Part shown: positions 1-9,362 of the stretch, one piece after another
Position numbering within the stretch: position 1 is the first letter of the stretch
Layout of the letters: the number at the start of each line of letters is the position of its first letter
Source of the DNA: Burkholderia sp. SRS-W-2-2016
GTDB lineage: Bacteria > Pseudomonadota > Gammaproteobacteria > Burkholderiales > Burkholderiaceae
Assembly (NCBI RefSeq): GCF_001931485.1
Contig: NZ_MSDV01000075.1
Coordinates: 152,835 to 216,834, forward strand
Direction: 5' to 3'
Length of the DNA stretch: 64,000 nucleotides
Notes under the pieces: model-generated
Database searches by the model: none
Seen by the model: only the letters and a program-made list of their open reading frames with translations
What the model was told of the DNA's origin: nothing
Position numbers and translations under genes: made by a program

Positions 1-75
1 GTCTGGTACATGGCGGCGTGCAGTGCCGTGAGCTTCGCGGCGCTGATCGTATTCGACGAACGCATTACCGATTAA
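1..75 (+). CDS. C-terminal end of a transporter (MFS-like), partial
   Basis: The window opens inside a reading frame whose last 24 residues are a hydrophobic helix (MAACSAVSFAALIVF) followed by the charged tail DERITD and a TAA stop. A last transmembrane helix with a short charged tail is typical of major facilitator symporters. Only the C-terminus is present, so family and substrate cannot be assigned. Confidence 0.45.
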   Translation, partial: VWYMAACSAVSFAALIVFDERITD

Positions 76-124
76 CCGCCGGGCTCATCGCCGATGCACC
101 CGGCCACAGACGATAGGAGAACCA

Positions 125-514
125 ATGAACGTATTCAAATTAATCAAGCTGGCCGGCGCGACGGCGCTCGTGATCGGTTGCCTGAATGCCCATGCGCAAC
201 CGCAGACGGCCGGATCGGCTGCGGCGGCTCAGCTGGCGGCGGTGACGTCGCAAAGCGCCGCCGAGAGCAGGACGGCCAACCGGCAACTCGCGCGCGATGT
301 GCGTCACGCGTTCAGGGCCGCGAAGAATCAGGGGCTGCGCGCGAGCAATGTCACCGTGCGCGTGAACAATGGCGTGGTGACGCTAACGGGGAGCGTGCCG
401 ACCGCCGAGCAGGTCGAGCTCGCGGGCAGTGTGGCGAAGGGTGTGTCCGGCGTGCAGTCGGTGATTAACCGCGTCGCGGTGCGTAAGGAATTCAGTGGGC
501 GAGGCAGCAACTAG
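125..514 (+). CDS. Periplasmic BON-domain protein
   Basis: A 129-residue protein with a signal peptide (residues 1-24, ending AHA) and one BON domain (about 50-122). The BON signature is visible in NVTVRVNNGVVTLTGSVP followed by an alternating helix ending GVQSVINRVAV. BON domains, as in OsmY, bind phospholipid or stabilise the envelope. The start ATG follows a GGAG-type site (AGGAGAACC). It is a single-gene unit after the transporter. Function beyond an envelope/stress role is inferred from the family. Confidence 0.8.
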   Translation: MNVFKLIKLAGATALVIGCLNAHAQPQTAGSAAAAQLAAVTSQSAAESRTANRQLARDVRHAFRAAKNQGLRASNVTVRVNNGVVTLTGSVPTAEQVELAGSVAKGVSGVQSVINRVAVRKEFSGRGSN

Positions 515-643
515 ACTTATCGCCGTTATCACATTAAAAGAGCGGCGCATGCTGTTCCTTTTTAGTCGAGTGTTCGTCTGGCTCTGGCCGCCTGGATGGC
601 TTGCAGCCGGACGAATCTGCATGACAGCTCTCTCTTCCACGCC

Positions 644-1290
644 GGTCGAATCGGTTACGTCGGTTACGTCGGTTACGTCGGTTACGGCGAGGGAGGCGTG
701 TTGACCGAAGCCGTGCGCCGGCGTCCGTATTAGGTTGTGTTACTCGATGAGATCGAAAAGGCGCACGGCGACGTGCGCGAGATGTTCTACCAGGTGCTCG
801 ATAACGCATACATGGAGGACGGCGACGGGCGCTATATCGATTTCCGCAACATGATCATCCTGATGACCAGCACGTCGGCTCGGAACTAACCGCGAGTCTT
901 TGCGCGGACGAGATGCTGGCGCCGGAACTGTCGAAGGCGTTCCCGGCTGCGCTCGTCGGGCGGATGACGGTGGTGCCTATCGTCCGCGGGGTGAGGATTC
1001 GCTCGCGCAGATCGTGCGCCTCCATCTGGATCATGTGGTCCGGCGCATTGCGGCTAACAACGGCATAGCGTTGAGCTACGCGCCGGACGTGGTCGACTAC
1101 ATCGTCGGCCGCTGCATGGTGCAGAAGACCGGCGCGCGCGTGCTGACCCGCTTTATCGAGCAGCACGCTCTGCCCTGTCTCGCACGGCAATGGCTCGACG
1201 CGTTCGCATCAAGAAGCGTGTTGACCCATATCGCGATCAGCGTGGCCGATCCGGCTGCGGCGCCCGCTGAGGCACTCGTATTCGAGGCGC
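644..1290 (+). pseudogene. clpV: Remnant of clpV/tssH, type VI secretion AAA+ ATPase
   Basis: The conceptual translation GYGEGGVLTEAVRRRPY, a TAG stop at 731-733, then VVLLDEIEKAHGDVREMFYQ and YIDFRNMIILMTSTS matches the Walker B and sensor 1 part of ClpV, the unfoldase that recycles T6SS sheaths. A further stop (about 887) and frame changes separate this from the downstream ClpV-like segments LAPELSKAFPAALVGRMTVV and RRIAANNGIALSYAPDVVDYI. Everything upstream (N-domain, first AAA module) is missing. With stops, frameshifts and an expanded 9-bp repeat, it is a relic. No other T6SS gene is in the window. Confidence 0.8.
651..686 (+). repeat. Four tandem copies of TCGGTTACG
   Basis: Four perfect head-to-tail copies of the 9-mer TCGGTTACG. 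Read in the frame of the adjoining ClpV remnant they encode GYV GYV GYV GYG, an expansion of the conserved GYVGYG motif of Hsp100 ATPases. They therefore look like slippage within a decaying gene rather than a regulatory array. Confidence 0.85.
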
Positions 1291-1347
1291 GCGCGAGGCG
1301 CGTGTGCCGTTATTGCCGGTATTGGTCGGTAAGCAGGAGTCCGCGCG

Positions 1348-4300
1348 TTAGCCGCCGTAAGTCAGTTCGGTATCCTGTGCGTCGCGCAGATGAGCGGCAA
1401 TGTCGAGGTCGCCGAGATCCGCGAGCCCTGTCTGTTTGATGCGGGTTTGCAGCGCGGCGCAGCGCGCGGCGAGTGCATGTTGCCGGAACACGCCCAGCGC
1501 GCCGAGCATCGAATGCAGTTCGGCCAGCACGCGCGGCGCGTCATTGTCACGCTGGGCCATTGCAATGACCGCGAGCGACGCGTCGAACGAATCGAGGAAG
1601 GTCTGACGCAGCGCCGCGGGCAGGGGCCGGCCGCCGAGCAGGCCGTCGCCATCATGAGTGCCCGCCGGAACTCGAGGGGTGTTGTCCGCGCGATACTGCA
1701 GCACCGACTGGGTCGACGAAAGTCCAGCAGCGTCAACGCTGAACGAGCTTCCGCCGCGAAATTGCGGTGCCGAGCGGGCAACGGCAAGATCAGCGGTAGC
1801 CCGAGGCGGGCTTTCATCCCGGTAGTACAGCGGTGATCCGGTTACGCCGAGCCCGGTGACCTCGGCGAGCGTCGCTCGCAAGCGCGCGAGCGATAATGGC
1901 TTCGTCACCATTCTTGTGGTGCCCGCCGCCTCGCAGCGCGCGCGGTCCTCCGGTGTGACCGACGCGGTCGCCGCAATCACCGGCATGCGCGGCCAGCGCT
2001 GGCGCGCTTCGCGTGTGAGCTCGTAGCCGTCTATCACCGGCATCGACAGATCGGTGATCAGTACATCGAACGAGTCGCGCGACAGCCACGAGAGAGCGCG
2101 CGCTCCGTCTTCGACAACTGTCGCGGTGCAACCGAGCATCGCCAGTTGTTCCTCGAACAGACGGCGGTTGGTCGCGTTGTCCTCGGCGACCAGCACCGTC
2201 AGGCGGCGCGGCAGTACCTGCGGTGTTTCGGCGGTCACCGCGAGCGGCAGGTTGCGCAGCGTATGTTGCAACGCGCGTGCGAGCGCCGCGAGGCTGAAGG
2301 TCGATACCCGTACGAGCCGGCCTGTCGCGACCGGATGCAATGGACCGTCGGCGGTGCAATCGATCACCCACGACGCGCCTTCGATCAAGCGGTTCTCGTC
2401 GTCCGCATGCCAGGTATCGCGTTCGCCGAGCAGAAGTAGCGTGCGGCTGAGTTCGAGCGTCGCCGTATCGACCTGCACCGGATGCTGATACGCGTTGACC
2501 GTGAGGCCCCACGCCTGCAGTGCGCTGACCGCGTACGCATGCGAAGCTTCGCTGGCCGCCACCAGCGTGACCGTCTCGCTGGCGAAGCGAGGCATCTCGG
2601 GCGTGGCGAGCGGCTCGCCGAGCGGCACGCGCACAGTGAAACAACTGCCGCAGCCGGGCTCGCTGCACATCGTGATCTCGCCGCCCATCGCGCGGGTCAG
2701 CCGCGCGCACAGCGCGAGCCCCAGACCGGTGCCGCCGAAGCGGCGATTGATCGACCGGTCCGCCTGGCTGAACGGCTGGAAGATCGTGGCCTGCTGCCGT
2801 GCGCCGATGCCGATGCCGGTGTCCTCGACTTCCAGCTGCAGGCGCAGCCCCGTGAGCACCGCCATGTCGGGCACCGACACGCGCAGCGTCACGTCGCCGT
2901 GCTCGGTGAACTTGATCGCATTCGACAGCAGGTTATTGATCACCTGGCCGAGTCGCGTCGGGTCGCCGCGCATCGGTAGCGAGACCGCTGTGCCGAGGTT
3001 CGCGACGAGCCGCAGATCCTTCGCCTGGGCGATCGGCGCGAACATTGTCAGAGAGCGGGTGATCACGTCGAGCGCATCGAACTCGATGTCCTCGAGTGTC
3101 ATCTCTCCGGCCTCGATCTTTGAAAAGTCGAGCACGTCGCTAATGATGCCAAGCAGTCCTTCGGACGACGCGCGGATCGTCGCGAGCCGGTCGTGCTGCA
3201 ACGCGTCCAGCGACGACTGTGCGAGCAGTTCCAGATTGCCGAGTACCGCGTTCAGCGGTGTGCGGATTTCGTGACTCATCGCGGCCAGAAAGGCCGACTT
3301 CGCCGCGTTGGCCGAATCCGCGGCTTCGCGGGCTTCGCGCAGATGCTGTTCGAGACGCCGGTGCGCGGTCACGTCGGTGACCGCGACCACCAGCACGTCC
3401 TCGCCCTGGTAGCGTGACGGCGTGGCGCTGACGGCGAGATCGATCGAATCGCTGTCGCGGGTGGGCAGCGTCATCTCTTCGTGCATCACGTCGTCGTCGT
3501 CCGGGGCGCCGCTTCGCGCGCGGGCGCGATAGCGCGCCGCAAGCTCGGCCGATAGCGTCGGCGCCGGCACCACCACGCGCTTCGCCGCGGCGACCATGGT
3601 CGGGCTGCGCAACAGCGGCGTGCCGTCCTTCAACGCGATCAGTCCGAGCCCGACCGGCGCGGTTTCGATCAGCGTGCGGTTCAGCTGTTCGCTTTCGAAC
3701 AGGCGTTGCGAGCGATCGAGTGCCGGACGCACCGCGCGCGTTCTGAAGGACATCAGAAAGCTCCACGCGGCGATCAGCATGATGACGGTCGCCGTCGCGC
3801 CGATCACCAGCTGCACGCCGATACCCGCGACGATGTCGCGCCACGTGCACGCATGCACCAGCATCCAGCCGGTATCGCCGAGCGGGCCGGAAATCGTCAG
3901 GATGCCGTCGTGCCAGCTCTCGCCGGCTTTTTTTGTGACGGCCAGCGTGCGCAGCGGATCGACGAGTCCGGCATCGCGCGCGAGCGGGATCGTACTGGCG
4001 ACGATCGTGCCGTCGCCGGCGATGATCGTATAGATGCCGCCGAAGCGTGTCTCGGCCGCGAACGGCGCGGTCAGGAAATCGGGCTCGTATTCGGTGACGA
4101 CTATCGCGAACGGTTCGTCGGCGTGCAGCAGCGGCGCGACGAGGCGGATCGCCGGTTTGCCGGTCAGCGGGCTGAGCGCGGGCGGGACCCAGAACAGTTG
4201 GCGGTGCACGCTATTCTGCGCGTCCGCGCGGCTATCGACGAAGCCGGTCACGCCCTCGGCGAGCGCGGCCATCAGCCGTTCGCGCTCGGCCGCCGTGGCG

Positions 4301-4848
4301 GTGGCCGGCCACGCCGCGTCGGCGCGCGGCGACGGCATGATGCCGGCGATGTCGTAGGTGATGCTGTAGAAGTAGCCTGGCAGCTGGCGGCCGCGCGCGA
4401 GCGAATGGATCGTGCGCGAGCGGCTCAGTTGCTCGGCGAGCGCGAGATAGCGGCGGATCGTGTCGTCGTGCAGCGCGGCGGGGTTGACCGCGAACACGCG
4501 TTGTTGCAGGTCGGCCGGCGTTGGCTGCAGCAGCACCTCGCCGCCCCGCTTGCGGAACTCGGCGAGCAGCGCCGGGTTAACGCTGTCGCCGTCGGGCCAG
4601 GCCCGCTCGGAACCCACCAGACCGATGCGAAACGAAGCTTCGCTCGCCCGCACCTGCTCCATTACGCGATCGTGATAGACGACGAACGCCTGACGTTCGG
4701 CGGCGATGTGCGCGCGCACCGCGGACAGGATCGCTAGCGCGAGCGCGATCAACAGCATCAGGGTCGTCACCACGCCGCCGCCAAACACGAGCAGCCGCTT
4801 ATAGCGGCGCAACTGGTTCAATACGCTGTAGGAGGAGCTGGACGACAT
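1348..4848 (-). CDS. Hybrid sensor histidine kinase (HisKA-HATPase-REC-HPt), RcsC/BvgS-type
   Basis: A 1166-residue inner-membrane phosphorelay protein. Visible parts: TM1 about 20-43; a large periplasmic sensor region to about 345; TM2 about 346-368; a PAS-like linker (RTLIETAPVGLGLI); HisKA with phosphorylatable H526 in FLAAMSHEIRTPLN; an ATPase domain with N-box LLSNAIKF and G-box FGGTGLGLAL; a degenerate receiver-like segment; a receiver with acceptor D933 in VLITDLSMP; and a C-terminal HPt with H1112 in ELHSMLGALGVF. It is a four-step phosphorelay in one chain, so a separate response regulator is expected, but none is adjacent. Signal unknown. Confidence 0.92.
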   Translation of the reverse strand: MSSSSSYSVLNQLRRYKRLLVFGGGVVTTLMLLIALALAILSAVRAHIAAERQAFVVYHDRVMEQVRASEASFRIGLVGSERAWPDGDSVNPALLAEFRKRGGEVLLQPTPADLQQRVFAVNPAALHDDTIRRYLALAEQLSRSRTIHSLARGRQLPGYFYSITYDIAGIMPSPRADAAWPATATAAERERLMAALAEGVTGFVDSRADAQNSVHRQLFWVPPALSPLTGKPAIRLVAPLLHADEPFAIVVTEYEPDFLTAPFAAETRFGGIYTIIAGDGTIVASTIPLARDAGLVDPLRTLAVTKKAGESWHDGILTISGPLGDTGWMLVHACTWRDIVAGIGVQLVIGATATVIMLIAAWSFLMSFRTRAVRPALDRSQRLFESEQLNRTLIETAPVGLGLIALKDGTPLLRSPTMVAAAKRVVVPAPTLSAELAARYRARARSGAPDDDDVMHEEMTLPTRDSDSIDLAVSATPSRYQGEDVLVVAVTDVTAHRRLEQHLREAREAADSANAAKSAFLAAMSHEIRTPLNAVLGNLELLAQSSLDALQHDRLATIRASSEGLLGIISDVLDFSKIEAGEMTLEDIEFDALDVITRSLTMFAPIAQAKDLRLVANLGTAVSLPMRGDPTRLGQVINNLLSNAIKFTEHGDVTLRVSVPDMAVLTGLRLQLEVEDTGIGIGARQQATIFQPFSQADRSINRRFGGTGLGLALCARLTRAMGGEITMCSEPGCGSCFTVRVPLGEPLATPEMPRFASETVTLVAASEASHAYAVSALQAWGLTVNAYQHPVQVDTATLELSRTLLLLGERDTWHADDENRLIEGASWVIDCTADGPLHPVATGRLVRVSTFSLAALARALQHTLRNLPLAVTAETPQVLPRRLTVLVAEDNATNRRLFEEQLAMLGCTATVVEDGARALSWLSRDSFDVLITDLSMPVIDGYELTREARQRWPRMPVIAATASVTPEDRARCEAAGTTRMVTKPLSLARLRATLAEVTGLGVTGSPLYYRDESPPRATADLAVARSAPQFRGGSSFSVDAAGLSSTQSVLQYRADNTPRVPAGTHDGDGLLGGRPLPAALRQTFLDSFDASLAVIAMAQRDNDAPRVLAELHSMLGALGVFRQHALAARCAALQTRIKQTGLADLGDLDIAAHLRDAQDTELTYGG

Positions 4849-5482
4849 GACGATACCGGAACGTTCTGTAGAGGCGGGCGGCTTGCAAACGAAGCTCTGA
4901 AAAGCGAGCTGTCAGGCACCGACTCTTTTCACTTATCCCGGAACGGCGAGTTGACCAGACCCGGTCGTCCCATTAAATAGGACTGGTACGATTTCTTATG
5001 CATAAATTTCAGATTGTTTGGCGGCGGGCGCCTCCCTTCTCGCGCGTCGATCACCGGTCCGAATCCGCAAGGGCGGGTCGCTATTAATGGAGGTATCGCG
5101 CGCACTTCTTTTGGTGATTCTTTTGACATTTCTGATGTCGCGACAGAATCTCAGATCGAACGGAATCCTCAAAAAGTGCTCGCGTAGTCGCGTTCGCTTA
5201 AGTTATAAAGCTTAAAAAGGTCGCTATCAGGGAGTTAAGGTCATGACTCGCGAGGAGGACAGATGAAATACGCGCTGAATTAGAGGCGTCGCTTGCCGCG
5301 ATTTGTTCGATTCGATACGCGCCTTTCATTTCGGCGATATTGAATCCCCATGCGCGGCCGACATACTCTCATGGTAAATTTTCGGCGCTGTTGTGCTGTT
5401 GCGAACGCTCTGCATAGCGGGCAACCAGAGGTCGGAATCAGTTAAGTCTTTCAATTGCAACCGGAATGACAGGAGAACAACA
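4849..5482. other. Intergenic region between divergent histidine kinase and SHOCT gene
   Basis: About 630 bp without a convincing gene. It is AT-richer than its flanks (for example TTTCTTATGCATAAATTTC near 4,992) and presumably carries the divergent promoters. Short frames here have no ribosome site and no recognisable domain. No tRNA or hairpin terminator was found. Confidence 0.5.
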
Positions 5483-5866
5483 ATGCTTTTCTTTAACGAT
5501 GGTTTCACATTCACGAACTTTCTGGCTGACATCTTTTCCATCTTCATTTTTATTCTGTGGTTCTGGCTGCTGATTACGGTGTCCGGCGACCTTTTCCGGC
5601 GTCATGACGTATCGGGATGGGGCAAAGTCCTGTGGGTGATTTTCCTGATCATCCTGCCGTATATCGGTATCTTCGCGTATCTGATCACCCAGCATCGCGG
5701 GATGGCGGAGCGCAACGAGGCGCGCGCGAAACAGGTGCGTGAAGATCTGCGCCACGTGGTGGGCTTCAGCGTCGCCGACGAACTCGAAAAGCTCGACAAG
5801 CTGAAAGCGTCCGGCTCGATTACCGCGGAAGAGCACACCCGCCTGCGCGCGAAGCTGATGCAGTAA
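5483..5866 (+). CDS. Membrane protein with PLD-nuclease-N and SHOCT domains
   Basis: A 127-residue protein: two transmembrane helices (about 14-36 and 50-71) forming a PLDc_N-like hairpin, with WGKVLWVIFLIILPYIGIF typical of that family, then a cytosolic linker and a C-terminal SHOCT motif (LEKLDKLKASGSITAEE). SHOCT segments are thought to mediate oligomerisation. The ATG at 5483 is chosen over an upstream in-frame one because AGGAGAACAACA precedes it. Role unknown, probably envelope-stress related. Confidence 0.8.
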   Translation: MLFFNDGFTFTNFLADIFSIFIFILWFWLLITVSGDLFRRHDVSGWGKVLWVIFLIILPYIGIFAYLITQHRGMAERNEARAKQVREDLRHVVGFSVADELEKLDKLKASGSITAEEHTRLRAKLMQ

Positions 5867-6036
5867 GCGACGCATCACGCGAGCTGACGGAACGTAAGGC
5901 GGCGCGGCCGGCGGCCGCCAGTCGCCGGCGAGCAGGGCGCGCACGGATGCGCGCCTATCCGCCAGCGCCGCCGGCCCGACGTGCACGACCGCGCATGACC
6001 ACGCACGACCGACCCCAACGTTATCGGGAGAAATCC

Positions 6037-6591
6037 ATGTTGACCCGCTCCGCCCGAGTTCCCGGCACGAGCACGCGCGCCGCGCGCGCGTCACTGAAGT
6101 GGCGCCGTGCAGCGCTGATCTGCGTGAGCGCATTGATGTTGAGCGCGTGCGCGCAACCGTGGCAGCAATTCCAGGCGGGGCAGGATCAGTCGACGATCAT
6201 CGCCCGCATGGGTCAGCCGCGCGAAGTGTATGACCTGCCGGGCGGCGGGCGCCGCCTGATGTGGCCGACCCAGCCGATGGGCACGACCACCGTGGCCGCC
6301 GATATCGATGCGTCCGGCAAGATCGTCAACGTGCGTCAGGTGTTGCAGCTGAGCGAATTCAATCGCGCGGAAATCGGCAAATGGACCCGCGACGACGTGC
6401 TGATCAATTTCGGCCGTCCGGTGGAAACCGTGTTTTTCCGTCGGTCGCAACGCGAAGTCTGGTCGTACCGCTACATCGAAAACAACATCACTCCGCTGCT
6501 GTTCAATTTCTCGTTCGACACCAACGGCGTATTGCGCGAAACGCTGCGCACGCCCGATCCGTTGCGCGACCGCGACTTCCGGCGCTTCTGA
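6037..6591 (+). CDS. Outer-membrane lipoprotein with SmpA/OmlA (BamE-like) fold
   Basis: A 184-residue lipoprotein. After a basic N-region there is a hydrophobic core and the lipobox MLSACAQP. The mature part carries two BamE-like repeats (IIARMGQPREVYDLPGG and VLINFGRPVETVFF), each a helix followed by a G-P turn leading into a beta strand. BamE-like proteins assist outer-membrane assembly. The ATG at 6037 has GGGAGAAATCC upstream. It ends at a strong bidirectional terminator shared with the opposite phospholipase gene. Confidence 0.75.
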   Translation: MLTRSARVPGTSTRAARASLKWRRAALICVSALMLSACAQPWQQFQAGQDQSTIIARMGQPREVYDLPGGGRRLMWPTQPMGTTTVAADIDASGKIVNVRQVLQLSEFNRAEIGKWTRDDVLINFGRPVETVFFRRSQREVWSYRYIENNITPLLFNFSFDTNGVLRETLRTPDPLRDRDFRRF

Positions 6592-6610
6592 GCGTGCCTG
6601 CCAGCGCAGC

Positions 6611-6644
6611 GGCACGACCGAACTGCGCGACCCGCGGTCGTGCC
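6611..6644. terminator. Convergent hairpin terminator
   Basis: Perfect 10-bp inverted repeat GGCACGACCG / CGGTCGTGCC with a 14-nt loop, in the gap between two convergent genes. No long T-run, but placement and stem strength fit a bidirectional terminator. Confidence 0.7.
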
Positions 6645-6660
6645 GCCCCCAACCTGACCG

Positions 6661-8262
6661 CTATAGCAGCGACTCGATCGGCATGATCGACAGCATCCAC
6701 ACCCCGAGCCGCGCATACCACGTCGTATTCGGTTCGGCGTCGTGACGGATTTCGACGTCGCCGTTGCGCTCGATCCAGTACAGCTTGCCGTTTTCGTCGA
6801 GATGTACCGAGTACGCGACCGTCGGCAGCAGCGCGAGGAACTTGCGGTCGACCTGGGTCGCAAGGTCGGGGCTGTCGATCACCAGACCCAGCTCGGTATT
6901 CAGATGCTTGGAGCGCGGATCGAAATTGAACGAGCCGACGAACACCCGCTGCGAGTCGACCACGAAGGTCTTCGCATGCAGGCTCGAGCCGGAACTGCCG
7001 AACGGTCCCGGCGACTGCTCCTTCTTGTGCGCGCTGCCCGGCACGCGCCGCAGTTCGTACAGGTGCACGCCGCTTTGCAGCAGCTCGACGCGCCGCTTCA
7101 TATAGCCGGAGTGCACGGCGGCCACGTCGGTCGCTTCGAGCGCATTGGTCAGCACGCGCACGTCGACGCCGTGCGCGGCGAGGTCGGTCAGATACTGCGT
7201 GCCGGCGCTCGCCGGCACGAAATACGGCGATACCAGGTCGACTTCCTTGTGCGGGTCGCCGAGCACCTCGCGCATCTGGGGCCCAATCAATGCTTCGGGC
7301 GGCGCGTTGTTGAGACCCTTTGCGGGGTCGTCGCTGATCATCTCCGTTTTGGCCCAATCGAACGGCAACTGCCGGTCGAGCATTTTCTGCACGACGTGCG
7401 GACCGCGCAGCGCTTCCCGGTACTCGGCCGCCGCCGGGTCCTCGCCGATCGCCTGCGCCTTGCGTTCGAGTTCCGCCAGCAGTCCGACGCCCTGGTGCGG
7501 GACGATCCGCTCGACCGGATAGGCCGACGCGCTCGTCCAGTAGCGATCGAAGTCACGCGATACATCGGTGGCCGCCGGCCCGACCGCGAGCACGTCGAGG
7601 TCCGCGAACACGACGCCGTCGGTCGCATCGAAATACTCGTCGCCGATGTTGCGGCCGCCGAGAATCGTCGCGGTGCCGTCGGCGGTCAGCGACTTGTTGT
7701 GCATGCGCCGGTTCGCGCGCGGGAAGTCGGTCAGGAAGCCGACGAACTTCGGATTGCGCACGACGAACGGATTGAACAGCCGCACTTCGATGTTCGGATG
7801 CGCGTCGAGCGCCGCGAGCGTCGGGTCGAGCGCGGACGGAATCCCCAGATCGTCGAGCAGCAGCCGCACCCGCACACCGCGATCGGCGGCTTCGTGCAGC
7901 TGTTCGAGCAGCAGCGTGCCGGTCAGATCGTTGCGCCAGATGTAGTACTGAATATCGATCGTGCGCTGCGCCGAGCGGATCAGGTCCATGCGCGCGGCGA
8001 ACGCGACATGCGCATCCGACAGCGGATAGATGCCGGCGAGGCCCGCATGCGTGGCCAGCTGGGGGGCGACCGCGCGGCCCAGATCGGTGCTGGCGGCCAC
8101 CGCGGGCGTCAGCGCGTGCGATTCAGGACGGCTTTCGAGCGACGGCAGCGCGCAGCCGCCCACGAGGCTCGCGCACAGCAGCGCGACGAGGACCGGCCGA
8201 ACTGACAATGCGCCGATGGAGCGGCGTCGCGCGAACGGCAGGGGATGTTTCTGCACTTGCAT
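6661..8262 (-). CDS. Phospholipase D-family lipoprotein (ClsC-type cardiolipin synthase)
   Basis: A 533-residue protein with a basic N-terminus, hydrophobic core and lipobox LVGGCALP, so anchored in the periplasm. Two PLD catalytic motifs are intact: HNKSLTADGTATILGGRNIGDEYF near residue 190 and HAKTFVVDSQRVFVGSFNFD near 430, both of the H-x-K-x4-D type. ClsC joins phosphatidylglycerol and phosphatidylethanolamine to make cardiolipin, and related enzymes hydrolyse phospholipids. No ymdB-like partner is adjacent. The gene is monocistronic and leftward. Confidence 0.88.
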   Translation of the reverse strand: MQVQKHPLPFARRRSIGALSVRPVLVALLCASLVGGCALPSLESRPESHALTPAVAASTDLGRAVAPQLATHAGLAGIYPLSDAHVAFAARMDLIRSAQRTIDIQYYIWRNDLTGTLLLEQLHEAADRGVRVRLLLDDLGIPSALDPTLAALDAHPNIEVRLFNPFVVRNPKFVGFLTDFPRANRRMHNKSLTADGTATILGGRNIGDEYFDATDGVVFADLDVLAVGPAATDVSRDFDRYWTSASAYPVERIVPHQGVGLLAELERKAQAIGEDPAAAEYREALRGPHVVQKMLDRQLPFDWAKTEMISDDPAKGLNNAPPEALIGPQMREVLGDPHKEVDLVSPYFVPASAGTQYLTDLAAHGVDVRVLTNALEATDVAAVHSGYMKRRVELLQSGVHLYELRRVPGSAHKKEQSPGPFGSSGSSLHAKTFVVDSQRVFVGSFNFDPRSKHLNTELGLVIDSPDLATQVDRKFLALLPTVAYSVHLDENGKLYWIERNGDVEIRHDAEPNTTWYARLGVWMLSIMPIESLL

Positions 8263-8531
8263 GGAGTCGGGAGGTTCCTTTGGTTCGTCGCGAGCCGGGT
8301 TGCTTCGACGATCGAAACGTCGCGTAAACAGTGCGCCGGTATCGCCTGTCGGGCCCTTGCATGCCGCGTTGCAAGGTGCCAGCAGAATACTATGGCCGCA
8401 GGCTTACCGGTATCCGCAAACCGCTCTTGTTGGCCAAACCGCTTTATCCGATGATACGGACACGCCGCGCGAATTCGAACGGGGACCAACCCGGGCTGGC
8501 GGCCGTTTAGTCCACTTCGGAGCCGAGTAAC

Positions 8532-9320
8532 GTGAAGATCTCCCGCCTGCTGACTGGTAGCGTGCTGCTGTTCGTGGTCGGCGCGCTGTTGCAGCTGATC
8601 CGGCCGCTCGCGCAAGCGGCCTCCTACCATCACTTCGCCGACCAGCGCTCGCTGGGCCCGCTGCACAATGCGGCGGACGTGCTGTCGAATCTGGTGATTC
8701 TCGCGGCGGGTCTGCTCGCGATCGGTTGGGTGCGCCGGCATGCGGCACGCCAGCCGCTGCAGTTTCCGGGCATGGTGGTCGCCGCGTTCGGGCTGGTGCT
8801 GACGGCGTTCGGCTCGGCTTACTACCACATGACACCGACCGACGCGACGCTGGTCTGGGACCGCCTGCCGATGACGATCGTGTTCGCCGGCATTCTCGCG
8901 ATGTTGTGGACGTCGTGGAGCGGCGAGCGGGTCGGCTGGCCGCAACTGCTGATTCTCGCGGTCGTGTCGCCTGCGACGGTCGGCTACTGGCTCGTGTTCA
9001 ACAGCCTGTGGCCGTACGCGATCCTGCAGTTCGGCGGGCTGATGCTGATCGTCGGAATGACGCTGACGCGCAAGGTGGAGGGTGTATTCGCGTGGTCGCT
9101 GGTGATCGTTTTTTATGGCGTCGCGAAGATTTTTGAAAGCCTCGACTGGCAGATCTGGGAGCTGACCCATCACGTGATCGCCGGCCATGCGCTCAAGCAC
9201 GTGTCGAGCGGTCTCGCCGGTGCGTCGATGATTCTGGTGGCCAACGCGACACCGCGCGCGGCCGCGGGCAGCGTGTCGCGGCGACCGGCCGGCATCGGTC
9301 ATTCGGGCTCGCCGCGCTGA
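8532..9320 (+). CDS. Multipass membrane protein, alkaline-ceramidase/CREST-like hydrolase
   Basis: A 262-residue protein with about seven transmembrane helices, starting with GTG at 8532. The pattern SAYYHMTPTDATLVWDRLPM in the middle and HHVIAGHALKHVSSG near the end places histidines and an aspartate as in the CREST metal-hydrolase superfamily (alkaline ceramidases, PAQR receptors, Per1). In those proteins three His, one Asp and one Ser bind zinc for amide hydrolysis. The substrate cannot be inferred here. It ends at a strong hairpin. Confidence 0.7.
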   Translation: MKISRLLTGSVLLFVVGALLQLIRPLAQAASYHHFADQRSLGPLHNAADVLSNLVILAAGLLAIGWVRRHAARQPLQFPGMVVAAFGLVLTAFGSAYYHMTPTDATLVWDRLPMTIVFAGILAMLWTSWSGERVGWPQLLILAVVSPATVGYWLVFNSLWPYAILQFGGLMLIVGMTLTRKVEGVFAWSLVIVFYGVAKIFESLDWQIWELTHHVIAGHALKHVSSGLAGASMILVANATPRAAAGSVSRRPAGIGHSGSPR

Positions 9321-9336
9321 AACGCGCGGCGAGCCC
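9305..9336. terminator. Perfect 13-bp hairpin terminator
   Basis: GGGCTCGCCGCGC pairs with GCGCGGCGAGCCC around a 6-nt loop. It overlaps the last codons of the ceramidase-like gene and lies between convergent genes. It lacks a classical T-run. Confidence 0.75.
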
Positions 9337-9362
9337 CTCCCTTCACCCCGCCGTCTTCGAAC

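Noticed and set aside
651..686. Tandem 9-mer considered as CRISPR or operator array
   Set aside because: No spacers, and the unit is in frame with the conserved GYVGYG codons of the ClpV remnant.
3706..4737. 343-residue frame on the plus strand opposite the histidine kinase
   Set aside because: Arg/Ala-rich, no ribosome site, no domain, and wholly antisense to a well-supported kinase; a typical GC-rich shadow.
4990..5090. Possible tRNA fragment (GGTCCGAATCCGCAAGGGCGG looked like a T-arm)
   Set aside because: No matching acceptor stem, D-arm or anticodon arm could be drawn.
6742..8205. 487-residue plus-strand frame opposite the phospholipase D gene
   Set aside because: The opposite strand encodes two intact HKD motifs and a lipobox; this frame has shadow composition (R, E, H, V-rich).
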